Assembly (NCBI RefSeq): GCF_003268775.1
Contig: NZ_QLSU01000039.1
Coordinates: forward strand, 22,792-86,791
Reading direction: 5' to 3'
DNA from: Paraburkholderia unamae
GTDB taxonomy: Bacteria > Pseudomonadota > Gammaproteobacteria > Burkholderiales > Burkholderiaceae
DNA length: 64,000 nucleotides
Shown in pieces: positions 8,844-17,595 of this stretch. Made by a program: the position numbers and the translations under genes. The notes under the pieces were generated by a model. The model worked only from the letters and a program-made list of their open reading frames with translations. It had not been told where the DNA came from and made no database searches. Within the stretch, counting starts at the first letter, position 1. Each line of letters starts with the position of its first letter.

Positions 8844-10850
8844 ATGCTTTCACGCTTTTCAGGCCGCACGAGTGTCGGCGTACGTCTCGCTTTGCTCTCG
8901 TGCGTGCTCGTCGCGGCCATCTTCGCGGTCTTCACCCTGGCGCTCACGCACTCGGCCGCCACGCAGGTCGGCGACCAGGTGCGCGCGCGCATCGCCGAGA
9001 AAGACCGCTCGGTCGCCTCGTCGATCTCGCTCATCGACGGCGCGCTCGACGCCGAAGTGGACCGCGCGATGACGCTCTTCGCGAGCTTCCTGCCCGGCGA
9101 CTTCACGCTCGACCCCGCGCAAACGGTCGATATCGCGGGCAAGGCCACGCCGACCTTCAAGTCCGGCGACCACGTGCTGAACCTGGACTTCTCGATTCCC
9201 GACCAGTTCCTTGCGCGCAGCGGCGCGATCGCCACGGTGTTCGCGCGCAACGGCGACGACTTCGTGCGCGTGACCACCTCGCTCAAGAAGCAGGACGGCT
9301 CGCGCGCGATCGGCACGCTGCTCGACCGCAAGGGCCCCGCCTACGGGCCCGTTCTCGCCAATCGCACCTATACCGGCCTCGCCCAGTTGTTCGGCAAGCA
9401 GTACATCACGCAGTACAAGCCGATTCTCGACGCGAGCGGCCACGTGATCGGCGCGCTCTTCGTGGGCGTGGACGTGGGCGCGCAAATCGACGCGCTCAAG
9501 AGCGAGATCGCCAGGCTCAAGATCGGCGAGAGCGGCTATTACTTCGTGCTGGACGCCTCGGACGGCCCCTCGCGCGGCACCTTCATCGTTCACCCCGGCG
9601 CCGCGGGCCAGCACTACGACGACGCCAACGCGCCCTGGTCGCGCATGCTCGAAGCGCGCGAAGGCACGCTCGACTACACCTCGGCCGACGCGACGCTCGG
9701 CGAGCACGACGCGCGCGCGAAGTTCGTCTCGTTCGTGAGCGTGCCGCAATGGCAGTGGCTCGTGGGCGGGGTTGCGGTGCGCGACGAGATCATGGCTGAC
9801 GTGAGCGCCACGCGCGACCGGTTCGCCGCGATCGGGCTCGCGCTGGTCGCGGTGTTTGCGGCGCTCTCCATCTACGCGGCGCGGCGCCTCGTGAGCCGGC
9901 CGCTCGACGCCGCCGCGCAGGCCGCCGGCCGGCTCGCCGGGGGCGACCTGACGGTGCGCATCGGCAAGGACGATGGCAGCGGCAGCGGCAACGCCGCTCA
10001 AGCTCACGACGCGGCAGGCGCCGACGAGATCGGCCGCCTCACGCACGCGATCGACGGCATTGGCGTCGGGCTCGCGCAGATCGTCGCGCAGGTGCGCGCC
10101 GCGACCGCGCAGATGAGCGACGACACTTCGCGCATCGCCCGGGGCAGCGGCGAGATCGCCTCGCGCATCGCGAGCCAGGCGAGCAGCCTGGAGGAAACAG
10201 CGGCGAGCATGGAGCAGCTCACTTCCACGGTGCAGCAAAACGCCGACCACGCCTCGCGCGCCAACACCGTGGTGACGAGCGCCGCCGACGCCGCGCTCGA
10301 CGGCGGGCGCGCGGTGGGCCGCGTAGTGGAAACGATGAACGACATCAGCCGCGCATCGCACAAGATCGCTGAAATTACCGGCGTGATCGACGGTATTGCA
10401 TTCCAGACCAATATCCTCGCGCTCAACGCCGCCGTGGAAGCGGCGCGCGCGGGCGAGCACGGCAAGGGTTTCGCGGTGGTGGCGAGCGAAGTGCGCGCCC
10501 TCGCGCAGCGCAGCGCGGCGGCGGCCAAGGAAATCTCGGCGCTGATTGCGGAGTCGTCGGCGACGGTGGAAACGGGCTATCGCATCGCCGGAGAGGCGAG
10601 CACGACCATGCACGGCATCGTCGCGCGCGTGGAGGAGGTGCGCTCGATCATCGGCGAGATCAGCGTGGCCTCGCGCGAGCAGTCGGGCGGCATCGAACAG
10701 GTGAACATCGCCGTTTCGCAGATCGGCGCGGCCACGCAGCAGAGCGCCGCGCTCGTGGGCGACGCCGAGCGCGCGGCCGCGACGCTCAGCGACCACGCGG
10801 CGGCGCTCGCCGAACTGGTTTCGGTGTTCAAGGTGCGCGGCCAGCACTGA
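8844..10850 (+). CDS. methyl-accepting chemotaxis protein with periplasmic Cache sensor
   Basis: This is a 668-residue transmembrane chemoreceptor; the ATG at 8844 is preceded by GGAA at a suitable distance. Membrane segments lie at about 13-34 and 327-346. The 290-residue periplasmic part between them has the Cache_3-Cache_2 pattern (LFGKQYITQYKPILDASG, then IGALFVGVDV, then ESGYYFVLDA), which binds small ligands such as organic acids or amino acids. A HAMP linker follows (about 347-412), then the long helical signalling domain with the highly conserved hairpin tip near 515-556 (DGIAFQTNILALNAAVEAA) that contacts CheA and CheW. There is no C-terminal CheR-binding pentapeptide. The sigma-28-like promoter upstream suggests co-expression with flagellar late genes. 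The ligand cannot be told from sequence. Confidence 0.93.
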   Translation: MLSRFSGRTSVGVRLALLSCVLVAAIFAVFTLALTHSAATQVGDQVRARIAEKDRSVASSISLIDGALDAEVDRAMTLFASFLPGDFTLDPAQTVDIAGKATPTFKSGDHVLNLDFSIPDQFLARSGAIATVFARNGDDFVRVTTSLKKQDGSRAIGTLLDRKGPAYGPVLANRTYTGLAQLFGKQYITQYKPILDASGHVIGALFVGVDVGAQIDALKSEIARLKIGESGYYFVLDASDGPSRGTFIVHPGAAGQHYDDANAPWSRMLEAREGTLDYTSADATLGEHDARAKFVSFVSVPQWQWLVGGVAVRDEIMADVSATRDRFAAIGLALVAVFAALSIYAARRLVSRPLDAAAQAAGRLAGGDLTVRIGKDDGSGSGNAAQAHDAAGADEIGRLTHAIDGIGVGLAQIVAQVRAATAQMSDDTSRIARGSGEIASRIASQASSLEETAASMEQLTSTVQQNADHASRANTVVTSAADAALDGGRAVGRVVETMNDISRASHKIAEITGVIDGIAFQTNILALNAAVEAARAGEHGKGFAVVASEVRALAQRSAAAAKEISALIAESSATVETGYRIAGEASTTMHGIVARVEEVRSIIGEISVASREQSGGIEQVNIAVSQIGAATQQSAALVGDAERAAATLSDHAAALAELVSVFKVRGQH

Positions 10851-10866
10851 GCGGGCCGCGCGGCGC

Positions 10867-11760
10867 TCACTCGACGATCGTCGCGGTGCGCGCCAATTCG
10901 GCCATGCGCTGCCCAAGCGCGGCCTGCATGCCCTCGTCCTGGAGCTGATGGCGAATGTCGTCCTTCGCCGCATTGAACGCGGGCACCTGCATCGGGCGCT
11001 TGCCTTCGAGACGCACGACCAGCCAGCCGTCGCCCGCATTGATCGGCTGCGGCGCGGTTTCGCCCGCCTGCAAGGTCGTGATGACCTTCACAAGCGGCAT
11101 CGGCACGCCGTGCGTGTTGCCTTCGGCGAGCGGCAGCTTGAAGCTCACCCAGGGCATCTCGCCGCCATTCGCCCTGGTCGGGCCCACGCCGTACTGCTGC
11201 GCGAGCGCGGCGGCCGGCTGGCCGGCCTTCAGCGCCTGGATCACCGTGTTCGCGCTGGCCTCGTCGGCCACGGCGATGATCTGCGGCTTGTACTCTTCCT
11301 TGCCGAACGTCGCGACCACGGCGTCGTAGCGTGCCTTGACCGCGCTTTCCGTGACTTCCGGCGCGCGCACGTTGTCGACGATCCACGAGCGGATCGCGAC
11401 GTCGGTCTTCTGGTCGGCGGGGGCCTGGCCGACCTCGGGGCGCTGGTCGTAGTGGGCGCTCACCGCCTGCTGACGCAGCAGTTCGCGGCCGATCAGGTCG
11501 TCCTTTATCGCCGCGCGCAGTTGCGGCGTGTCGGCCGTGCCGGTGCGGCTCACGACGTTGCGCACCGCCTCGTTGAGCGTCGATTCGGAGATGACCTGGC
11601 CGTTGACGAGCGCGGCGGCGCCGGCCGGCAACGCGGCGGACTTCGGCGCGGCGTCAGCCGCGTGCGCGAGCATGGGCAGCAGCGTGCTTGCCGCGACCGA
11701 GGTGAAGGAAATCAGGCACAGCCTGCGGATCCATTGAGACATGGGGGACATGGCGGACAT
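10867..11760 (-). CDS. periplasmic parvulin-type peptidyl-prolyl isomerase
   Basis: The 297-residue protein starts at the ATG at 11760, which has GGAG nine bases upstream; two further Met codons (11751, 11742) lack such a site. A signal peptide (residues about 8-35, ending AHAA) is followed by a SurA/PpiC-like N-terminal helical region and a parvulin-like domain around 150-265 with the family marks GGEMPWVSF and GWLVVRLEGKRP. Such proteins help fold outer-membrane and secreted proteins in the periplasm. The domain is somewhat divergent (EYKPQIIAVADEASANTVIQ where the canonical hIhLveha strand would be), so chaperone activity may dominate. It is convergent with the chemoreceptor, with only 16 bases between the genes. 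Confidence 0.85.
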   Translation of the reverse strand: MSAMSPMSQWIRRLCLISFTSVAASTLLPMLAHAADAAPKSAALPAGAAALVNGQVISESTLNEAVRNVVSRTGTADTPQLRAAIKDDLIGRELLRQQAVSAHYDQRPEVGQAPADQKTDVAIRSWIVDNVRAPEVTESAVKARYDAVVATFGKEEYKPQIIAVADEASANTVIQALKAGQPAAALAQQYGVGPTRANGGEMPWVSFKLPLAEGNTHGVPMPLVKVITTLQAGETAPQPINAGDGWLVVRLEGKRPMQVPAFNAAKDDIRHQLQDEGMQAALGQRMAELARTATIVE

Positions 11761-11968
11761 TTCGATTGACTCCAGCGTGTTCGGAAAACTGACGCCGAGA
11801 CACTGGTGGAGGCAATCGGCGAGAGTTGACCGGCGAATCTAGCCGATGTCCGAGCGCAATGCTGTCATGAAATGTCAAGAATCACAGGGTCGCACAGGGA
11901 GCTTGCGGCAGGTCAACCGCAAGCCCGCTGTGCACCGCGCCGCCGCGATGAGAACGGCGCGGCGACGG

Positions 11969-14545
11969 TCATTGTCCCTGTTGCGGCTGCGCCACGGGCG
12001 GCGTGTAAGTGGCGTTCGCGCCCGAGGTGTCGGGCTCCGCCACGTCGGGCGTCGGGGTCGGCGCGAGCGCCGGTTCCTGCGCCGGATAGGCGGGCTGCTG
12101 CGGGACTTGCGGCGGCGTACCCGACGGCCCGATGATCGGCGGCACGCCCAGCTCGCGCGCGCCCGACGCCGCGCCAGGCGCCGACGCCTCACCCACCCCC
12201 GAAGCCGCTGCTCCGCCCGCCACCGAAGCCTCCGACGCCGCCGAAGCCGGCGACGGTGCGGGCGTCACGGCCGGCGCCGTCACACGCGGCGGCGCACGCC
12301 GCACCGGCACGGCCGGCGGCGGCGTCTCGCGCGCGCCAAACAGCTTGTCCATCCACGCGCGCAGCTTCTCGCGGAAGGTCTCGAACGCGCCCGGCGTCAC
12401 CTCGGTGTCGAAGCGCGCGCGCGAATCGACCAGACGCGCGCGCAACGCACGCTGGTAAAAGTCGCCGACGATCGGCAACGCGCTGCGTGCGCCCTGCCCC
12501 CAGTAGTCGTCGAGCGTCACGCGGCCGTCGTCGAAGCCCACCCAGGCGCCCGCCACAAGCTGCGGCCCCATCAGGATGAACCAGCCGTCGGTGTTGCCCT
12601 GGGTCGTGCCGGTCTTGCCCGCCACGTCGGCGCGGATGCCAAACCGCGAGCGGATGGCCGCCCCCGTGCCGCGGTTCACCACGTCGCGCATGGTGTCGAG
12701 CAGCGTACGGTCGGCGGTTTCGGAAAGCGCGCGCTCGGGCGAGGCGTCGGCGAATTGCGCGAGCACGTTGCCCTTGCGGTCCTCGATGGTCGTGACCATG
12801 CGCGGTTCGAGGTACGCGCCGTCGTTGGCGATCGTGCTGTACGCCGACACCATCTCCTTGAGCGTGACCGGGCTCGTGCCAAGCGCGAGCGACGGCACCG
12901 GGTCGAGCTGGCTGTCGCGCACGCCCATCGCGCGCGCGAGGCGCGCAACCTTGTCCGGGCCCACGGTCTGCATGAGCTGCGCCGTGATGCGGTTGCGCGA
13001 GTACGCAATCGCGTCGCGCAGCGTCATCGGGCGGTTGCTCGGCGGCACATCGTCGGTGGGCTTCCAGATTTCGCCGCCCGCGAGCGGAATTTCCACGGGC
13101 TGGTCGATGAAGGTGTCGGTCGGCTTCGCGCCCGCCGCATAGGCCGCGCCGTATACGAACGGCTTGAACGTCGAGCCCGGCTGCCGACGCGCCTGCTGCA
13201 CGTGGTCGAACGGCTCGTCGGTGAAGTCACGGCTGCCCACCCACGCCCGGATCTGGCCATCGCGCGGATCGATCGCGAGGAAGCCCGCCTGCACGTCGGT
13301 CTTGTCCTTGCACAGGTTGCGCATGAAGTTGCGGTCGGCGGCGAGATGCTTGAGCGCGTCGGCGTCGTTCGCGCCCGCGTCGCGCGCGCTCTTGTAATCC
13401 TGCGTCTCGCGCATGAACGTCGCGAACAGATCGTTGCCGGCCGTGCAGCCGCTGCGCCCGCTCCACGCGCCGTTCGTGATGCCCTGCAACTGGTTCGCGT
13501 GCTGGCGCAGCGCGGCGGTCGCCATCTGCTGGAGACGCGAATCGATCGTGGTGCGCACCACGAGTCCGTCGGAATAGATGTTGTAGTCGTTGCGGTCGGC
13601 CCACGCGATCAGCCACTTGCGCAGTTGCAGCGCGAAATGCGGCGCGGGGCCGGGCGGCTCGGTCTGACGCTCGAAGTCGAGGCGCAGCGGCTTTTTCGAG
13701 AGCGTGGCGTACTGCGCGTCGCTCAGCTTGCCGTACTTCACCATCTGGCCGAGCACGGTGTTGCGCCGCGCGAGCGCGCGCTCGGGGTTGATCACCGGGT
13801 TGTAATAGGCGTTGCCCTTCAACATGCCGGTGAGCGTGGCCGCTTGCAGGATGTCGAGCTGATCGGCCGACACGCCGAAGTAGGTGCGCGCCGCCATCTC
13901 GATGCCGTAGGCGTTGTAGAGGAACGGCACCGTGTTCAGATAGGTTTCGAGAATCTGCTGCTTGCTATACACCGCCTCGATCTTGAACGCCGTGATCGCT
14001 TCCTTGATCTTGCGCGTGAGCGTGGGCGCGCGGCCGATCTCGTCGGGATAGAGGTTGCGCGCGAGCTGCTGCGTGATGGTCGAGCCGCCCTGGCGCGCAC
14101 CCGAGAACGTGTGCAGCGCCGCGCCCGCCGTGCGCTTGAAGTCGATGCCGTGGTGCTCGTAGAAACGGTGGTCCTCGGTGGCGATCAGCGCGTCGACCAT
14201 GTGCGGCGAGATCTGCGCGAGCGGCACCCACTCGCGGTTCGAGGGCTTGAACTCGGCGAGCACCTTGCCGTCGGCGGAAAGGATCTGCGCGGGTTCGTCC
14301 ACGCGCGCCTTGCGGATGTCGCCAATACCCGGCGTGAACGGAATCAGCACGAGCACGTAGAGCACGACGATCACGGGCAGCGCCGCGGCCGTCATCAGCA
14401 CGCCGCGCCGTGTGGGATGCCGCAAGTGATGAAGGCCGCGCGCGACGTAGGGGCGGGCGAATTCGCCGAGCCGCGTGGCGGCGGGCTTCAGGCGGGAAAA
14501 GAGCTTCGCGATTCGATCGCGGATCAACGGCACGTAACGCTTCAC
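11969..14545 (-). CDS. mrcA: bifunctional penicillin-binding protein 1A
   Basis: This is a class A PBP that polymerises and crosslinks peptidoglycan. From the GTG at 14545 it has 858 residues. A TTG at 14587 is the other option; neither has a clear ribosome site. A basic cytoplasmic tail leads to one membrane anchor (about 50-69). The GT51 transglycosylase domain has the catalytic Glu in EDHRFYEHHGID (124-135) and GGSTITQQLARN from about 153. The transpeptidase has the nucleophile in STFK (458-461), SRN (516-518) and KTGT (644-647). An OB-like insert (about 330-430) is typical of PBP1A. The last 120 residues are a Pro/Ala/Ser-rich tail of low complexity, longer than usual in the family. It is transcribed alone. 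Confidence 0.93.
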   Translation of the reverse strand: MKRYVPLIRDRIAKLFSRLKPAATRLGEFARPYVARGLHHLRHPTRRGVLMTAAALPVIVVLYVLVLIPFTPGIGDIRKARVDEPAQILSADGKVLAEFKPSNREWVPLAQISPHMVDALIATEDHRFYEHHGIDFKRTAGAALHTFSGARQGGSTITQQLARNLYPDEIGRAPTLTRKIKEAITAFKIEAVYSKQQILETYLNTVPFLYNAYGIEMAARTYFGVSADQLDILQAATLTGMLKGNAYYNPVINPERALARRNTVLGQMVKYGKLSDAQYATLSKKPLRLDFERQTEPPGPAPHFALQLRKWLIAWADRNDYNIYSDGLVVRTTIDSRLQQMATAALRQHANQLQGITNGAWSGRSGCTAGNDLFATFMRETQDYKSARDAGANDADALKHLAADRNFMRNLCKDKTDVQAGFLAIDPRDGQIRAWVGSRDFTDEPFDHVQQARRQPGSTFKPFVYGAAYAAGAKPTDTFIDQPVEIPLAGGEIWKPTDDVPPSNRPMTLRDAIAYSRNRITAQLMQTVGPDKVARLARAMGVRDSQLDPVPSLALGTSPVTLKEMVSAYSTIANDGAYLEPRMVTTIEDRKGNVLAQFADASPERALSETADRTLLDTMRDVVNRGTGAAIRSRFGIRADVAGKTGTTQGNTDGWFILMGPQLVAGAWVGFDDGRVTLDDYWGQGARSALPIVGDFYQRALRARLVDSRARFDTEVTPGAFETFREKLRAWMDKLFGARETPPPAVPVRRAPPRVTAPAVTPAPSPASAASEASVAGGAAASGVGEASAPGAASGARELGVPPIIGPSGTPPQVPQQPAYPAQEPALAPTPTPDVAEPDTSGANATYTPPVAQPQQGQ

Positions 14546-14675
14546 GCGGGCAGGTAGGGTCGGCTGGCAAAGCGTGCATCGTACCAAACTCGCCGGACCG
14601 CGCCGCCGTGCCGGCAGCGCAAGCCCGCGTCGGCTCGCGCCGGTTGATAACCGGCCTGGACGCTCGATGAGCGCG

Positions 14676-14972
14676 TTACAGCACGAGCGAGAGCGCGATC
14701 GACACCCACACCGCCGCCGCGCCGCAAAGAAAGGCGCGGCGCGCCATCAGGAAACGCGATTCGTCGTTGGGCTTCGCGGGCGAGGTGGCAAGCCAGGGCA
14801 CGCTGCCAAGGCAGGCAAAGCCCGCGAGCGCGACGCCGACAACCACGCGGTCGCCGATGCGCCAGGCCGACGGCTCGTGCAGCCCCCAGTACCCCAAGGC
14901 GATCAGCCCGATCGAAAACATCGTCGAGGCGGCCGAACTGAGCGCCACCACCGATCCCGTTGGAGATTGCAT
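14676..14972 (-). CDS. small integral membrane protein, function unknown
   Basis: A 98-residue hydrophobic protein starts at the ATG at 14972, which follows a strong AGGGAGG ribosome site six bases upstream. Three or four membrane spans can be drawn: SAASTMFSIGLIALGYW, VVVGVALAGFACLGSVPWL and AFLCGAAAVWVSIALSLVL. No known family or catalytic motif was recognised. It is the only gene between PBP1A and the flavin reductase-like gene and may share a transcript with the latter (113 bases apart). Confidence 0.7.
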   Translation of the reverse strand: MQSPTGSVVALSSAASTMFSIGLIALGYWGLHEPSAWRIGDRVVVGVALAGFACLGSVPWLATSPAKPNDESRFLMARRAFLCGAAAVWVSIALSLVL

Positions 14973-15054
14973 GGATTGCCTCCCTCGCGCGGTCGGGCCA
15001 AGCTGTGGGCCCACACCATCGGGCCATTATCGGTGCGCGCCCCGCACGCGGCAA

Positions 15055-15080
15055 CGCCGCGCCGCGCCGCGCCGCGCCGG
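15055..15080. repeat. GC-rich pentanucleotide tandem repeat
   Basis: About five head-to-tail copies of GCCGC lie just outside the 3' end of the flavin reductase-like gene. Such tracts are prone to slippage. No coding sequence is interrupted. Confidence 0.7.
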
Positions 15081-15084
15081 GCAC

Positions 15085-15699
15085 TCAAGCGCCTGGACGC
15101 ACCATCTGGAACATCTCGCCGATCTGCGCGTAGTCGGCGCGATAGCCCGCGCGCATCACGGGCTGGGCGGCGTGCGTGTCGAACAGGCCTTCTTTGAGGA
15201 ACTCCTCGCGGATATGCACGCCCACCACCTGGCCCAGCGCGAGCCAGTTGTCCATGGGCGTGCCGTCGAGCGCATTGAGCCGCACGATCTGGAGCAGCTT
15301 GCATTCGAGCGCCGCGGGCGACTCGGCCACGTGCGGCACCGCGACGCTGCGGCCCGGCGCGGCCGTGAGGCCCGCGAGCGCGAATTCGTCCACGTCGGCG
15401 GCGACGGGCGCGGACGTGCGGTTCATCTGCGCGGCCAGCGCCTTCGACGTGAGGTTCCAGACGAATTCGCCGGTCTCCTCGATATTGCCGATGCTGTCCT
15501 TGCGGCCCTCGCTACAGAACCCGATGATCGGCGGAAACGTGGCGAATGCGCCAAAAAAGCTGTAGGGCGCGAGATTGAGGACGCCGCCCTTCGAGCGGCT
15601 CGAAATCCAGCCGATCATGCGCGGCGCGACGATCGCCTTGAACGGGTCGTGCGGCAGGCCGTGGCCGCGGGCCGGGTCGTAGAAGTAGGTATCGGACAT
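15085..15699 (-). CDS. flavin reductase-like (FMN-binding split barrel) protein
   Basis: The 204-residue protein starts at MSDTYFYDP (15699). The fold is the FMN-binding split barrel of the DIM6/NTAB family: PRMIGWISSRSKGGVLNLAPYS binds the flavin phosphate and SEGRKDSIGNIEETGEFVWNL is the second conserved block. Members reduce FMN or FAD with NAD(P)H for partner monooxygenases, or act as stand-alone flavoproteins. No monooxygenase gene is adjacent; the nearest flavin hydroxylase (49.4 kb) carries its own FAD and does not need a reductase. Function is therefore only assigned at family level. Confidence 0.85.
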   Translation of the reverse strand: MSDTYFYDPARGHGLPHDPFKAIVAPRMIGWISSRSKGGVLNLAPYSFFGAFATFPPIIGFCSEGRKDSIGNIEETGEFVWNLTSKALAAQMNRTSAPVAADVDEFALAGLTAAPGRSVAVPHVAESPAALECKLLQIVRLNALDGTPMDNWLALGQVVGVHIREEFLKEGLFDTHAAQPVMRAGYRADYAQIGEMFQMVRPGA

Positions 15700-15883
15700 G
15701 TCGTGAAGCGTTGCGTTGCGGGGTCGCGCGCGTGCCATGCCGGTGTCATGGAGGCAGCGCGTCGATGCGGGCATCACTATGACACGAGCCGCGCGAGCTT
15801 GCCGGCGTGCCCGGCGCGGGGCGGCGACGCGAGATGAGGCCGGGCGAGGCGGCCCGGGGCGGTCCGGGGCTGCCTCAAACGCA

Positions 15884-15917
15884 ACAAGGCCGGCTCTCTT
15901 TCGAGAGCCGGCCTTGT
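15884..15917 (-). terminator. strong hairpin after the 51-residue small gene
   Basis: A perfect 15-bp stem (15884-15898 with 15903-15917) encloses a 4-base loop that reads GAAA on the minus strand, a stable GNRA tetraloop. It lies about 70 bases beyond the small-protein stop. The following T-run is poor (TTGCGTTTGAG), so it may act as a 3' stabilising hairpin as much as a terminator. Confidence 0.65.
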
Positions 15918-15989
15918 AGACGAAATCAGGCGGTCCGACCGGAGAAGCGCGTTGGGCGGCTCATGCCACCCGAAGCGCTTCAGCTTCGA

Positions 15990-16145
15990 TCAGTCACGCG
16001 GCATGCCGAACGGCATGTAGTGCGAACGGCGAACACGTTCCGCTTCGCGGTGACGCGCTTCGTACGAATACTCTGCATCCATCGGCAGATACGGCGACGC
16101 GAAGAGGTCGCTCACCTTTTGAAACAGTGCGAGGATAAAGCTCAT
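15990..16145 (-). CDS. 51-residue small protein, conserved-looking, function unknown
   Basis: This gene is too short for usual ORF calling but is well supported. The ATG at 16145 has GGGAG eight bases upstream, a TATAAT -10 box and two palindromes lie upstream, and a 15-bp hairpin lies downstream. The protein begins MSFILALFQKVSDLFASPYL, an amphipathic or hydrophobic helix, followed by a charged segment rich in Glu and Arg (EYSYEARHREAERVRR) and the end HYMPFGMPRD. No cysteines are present. I do not recognise a named family. The short hydrophobic N-terminus plus basic helix suggests membrane or nucleic-acid association (inference). Confidence 0.8.
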   Translation of the reverse strand: MSFILALFQKVSDLFASPYLPMDAEYSYEARHREAERVRRSHYMPFGMPRD

Positions 16146-16170
16146 GGCGACTCCCAGATTGGCTGCATTC

Positions 16171-16213
16171 AGGGTTTTCCCTAGGACAGAAACGATTATA
16201 GGGTTTTCCCTAG
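16171..16213 (-). promoter_or_regulatory. doubled AGGGTTTTCCCTAG palindrome with -10 box, promoter of the small gene
   Basis: AGGGTTTTCCCTAG occurs twice, at 16171-16184 and 16200-16213, with starts 29 bases apart. Each copy is itself an inverted repeat (AGGG, four T, CCCT). On the minus strand the upstream copy runs directly into TATAAT (16195-16200), and the second copy falls just after the expected transcription start. No good -35 is visible. This is the layout of a promoter under a dimeric regulator binding two sites. Confidence 0.7.
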
Positions 16214-16366
16214 TCAGACGCTAGTGCGGCGCAGCAAAAAAACTGCGACGCGCCGTCGCATAAGGACGAGCGGAAACGATGCGTTGCAGCAAAACAACGC
16301 ATCGAGTTTCCAGATACGGGGGTGGATTACAGCGCGGGTCGCCTGGTGAGCGGCCCGGTGGACCAC

Positions 16367-17272
16367 TTAGCGAGGCGCCTTCTGGCCCGTTTTTTGGGTG
16401 GCTTTTGCGGTGTGGTGAGCCGGAGCAGCGCGGGAGGAACGCGCCGCTGTGTGACGCGCGGGTGCAGGCGTGGCAACCGCTGCGCGGGCCGGAGCCGGAG
16501 TTTCCGCGGCAACGGCCGGTGTAGCCGCCAGTGTGGCGAGCCGCTGCGAGATGTCATCGAGCGACGACTGCTGCTTCAGGATGAATTGCTCCAGGCGAGC
16601 CTGCTCGGCGCGGGACTCGTTTGCGAGGCTGTCGAACCGCACCGATTGCGCGATCCCAAATCCCACCGAAGCCAGCACGGCCGCCGAAGCGGCAACGAGC
16701 ACCCATTTGAGCCGGCGCGAAGACGCGGCGGCCATGCGGCGCTGGTCGGCAAGCGCCGACTGGAGGGCATCCAGGCGAGTCTCCACTGCGGACGCGGGCG
16801 CTTCGGCGCTCGCGTCATCCGCGGCGTGGAACGACGGCTCGGAGAGCGCTGCGGCTGGCAGCGCGACGTCCGCGTCGCCCGTCGCCAGGGTCGGCTCCGC
16901 GTCGGCCACGGACGGTGCAGCCGCTCGCTTTGTCCGCGCGGCGCGGCGCGTAGCCGTTGCAGCGGAGGCGTCATCGGCGGACGCCGGTTCGGCTTGCCCG
17001 GTCTCGGGCGTTTCGAAGCCGCTCAGCGTGGCCTGACGCACGGCTACGCCCTCCACCTCGGCGGCTACGGGCGCACTCGCGGCGTCGTGCTGCTCTTGCT
17101 GCGCGTGCGGATCAAGAGAAGGCTCGGCGCCGGGCGCCTGCGCGTTGACAGTGTCGTCGCCGGCGGGCAACCCGGAAGGATCGAACGAAGGGGACGATGC
17201 GCGACGCTTCGACGGCGCGCTGCGCTCGGGGCGCGAGGAGCTCAATGATGCGGTATCTGCGTAATCAGCCAT
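16367..17272 (-). CDS. Ala-rich single-span membrane protein, function unknown
   Basis: The 301-residue protein starts at the ATG at 17272. Residues 1-165 are low-complexity, acidic and Ala/Pro/Ser-rich, with a short basic patch (TRRAARTKRAAA). A coiled-coil-like stretch around ETRLDALQSALADQRRMAAASSRR precedes one membrane span (KWVLVAASAAVLASVGFGIAQ). A second helical stretch follows (RAEQARLEQFILKQQSSLDDISQRLATL) and then a basic Ala/Pro/His tail. No enzyme motif is seen. The layout (cytoplasmic disordered arm, one span, periplasmic helix) resembles scaffold-like proteins, but this is only a resemblance. Confidence 0.7.
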   Translation of the reverse strand: MADYADTASLSSSRPERSAPSKRRASSPSFDPSGLPAGDDTVNAQAPGAEPSLDPHAQQEQHDAASAPVAAEVEGVAVRQATLSGFETPETGQAEPASADDASAATATRRAARTKRAAAPSVADAEPTLATGDADVALPAAALSEPSFHAADDASAEAPASAVETRLDALQSALADQRRMAAASSRRLKWVLVAASAAVLASVGFGIAQSVRFDSLANESRAEQARLEQFILKQQSSLDDISQRLATLAATPAVAAETPAPARAAVATPAPARHTAARSSRAAPAHHTAKATQKTGQKAPR

Positions 17273-17595
17273 GGGTCAACGATGCGGTTCGCGTCGCGCG
17301 CCAGCCGGTCACGGCCCCTGCGCGACGTCCTCGTGTTCTGGTTCGAGCGCCCATTGTCGCATGCCGAACCACACCGACAGAGGCTCTCGTCTGACTTATC
17401 CGGCATGCATCATCGGGAACCCGCCCGCCCCATCCACAATGCCTTGCGCAAGATCAATCATGAGACTGACGATGACCGCCGCAAGACCGTCCGCCGCCGA
17501 TCCCCGGCGCCCCCAAATGGCCCGCGCATTTTGCGAATGCGTACAATCGCCGACATCATTTCTTCCCTGTGACGCGGCCGCCGCGTGCTTGCCCC
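17273..17595. other. intergenic region between the divergent membrane-protein and AGE genes
   Basis: 323 bases separate two divergent starts. A -10-like TACAAT (17542-17547) reading towards the epimerase gene is the only element worth naming. The -35 region and ribosome site are poor. Open frames here show no family resemblance. Confidence 0.4.

Noticed and set aside
11846..14557. Open frame of 903 codons opposite PBP1A
   Set aside because: Same shadow effect; PBP1A catalytic motifs are intact on the minus strand.
17282..17572. 96-codon plus-strand ORF upstream of the epimerase gene
   Set aside because: No ribosome site, no recognisable composition or family, Arg/Pro/His-rich as in random GC-rich frames.
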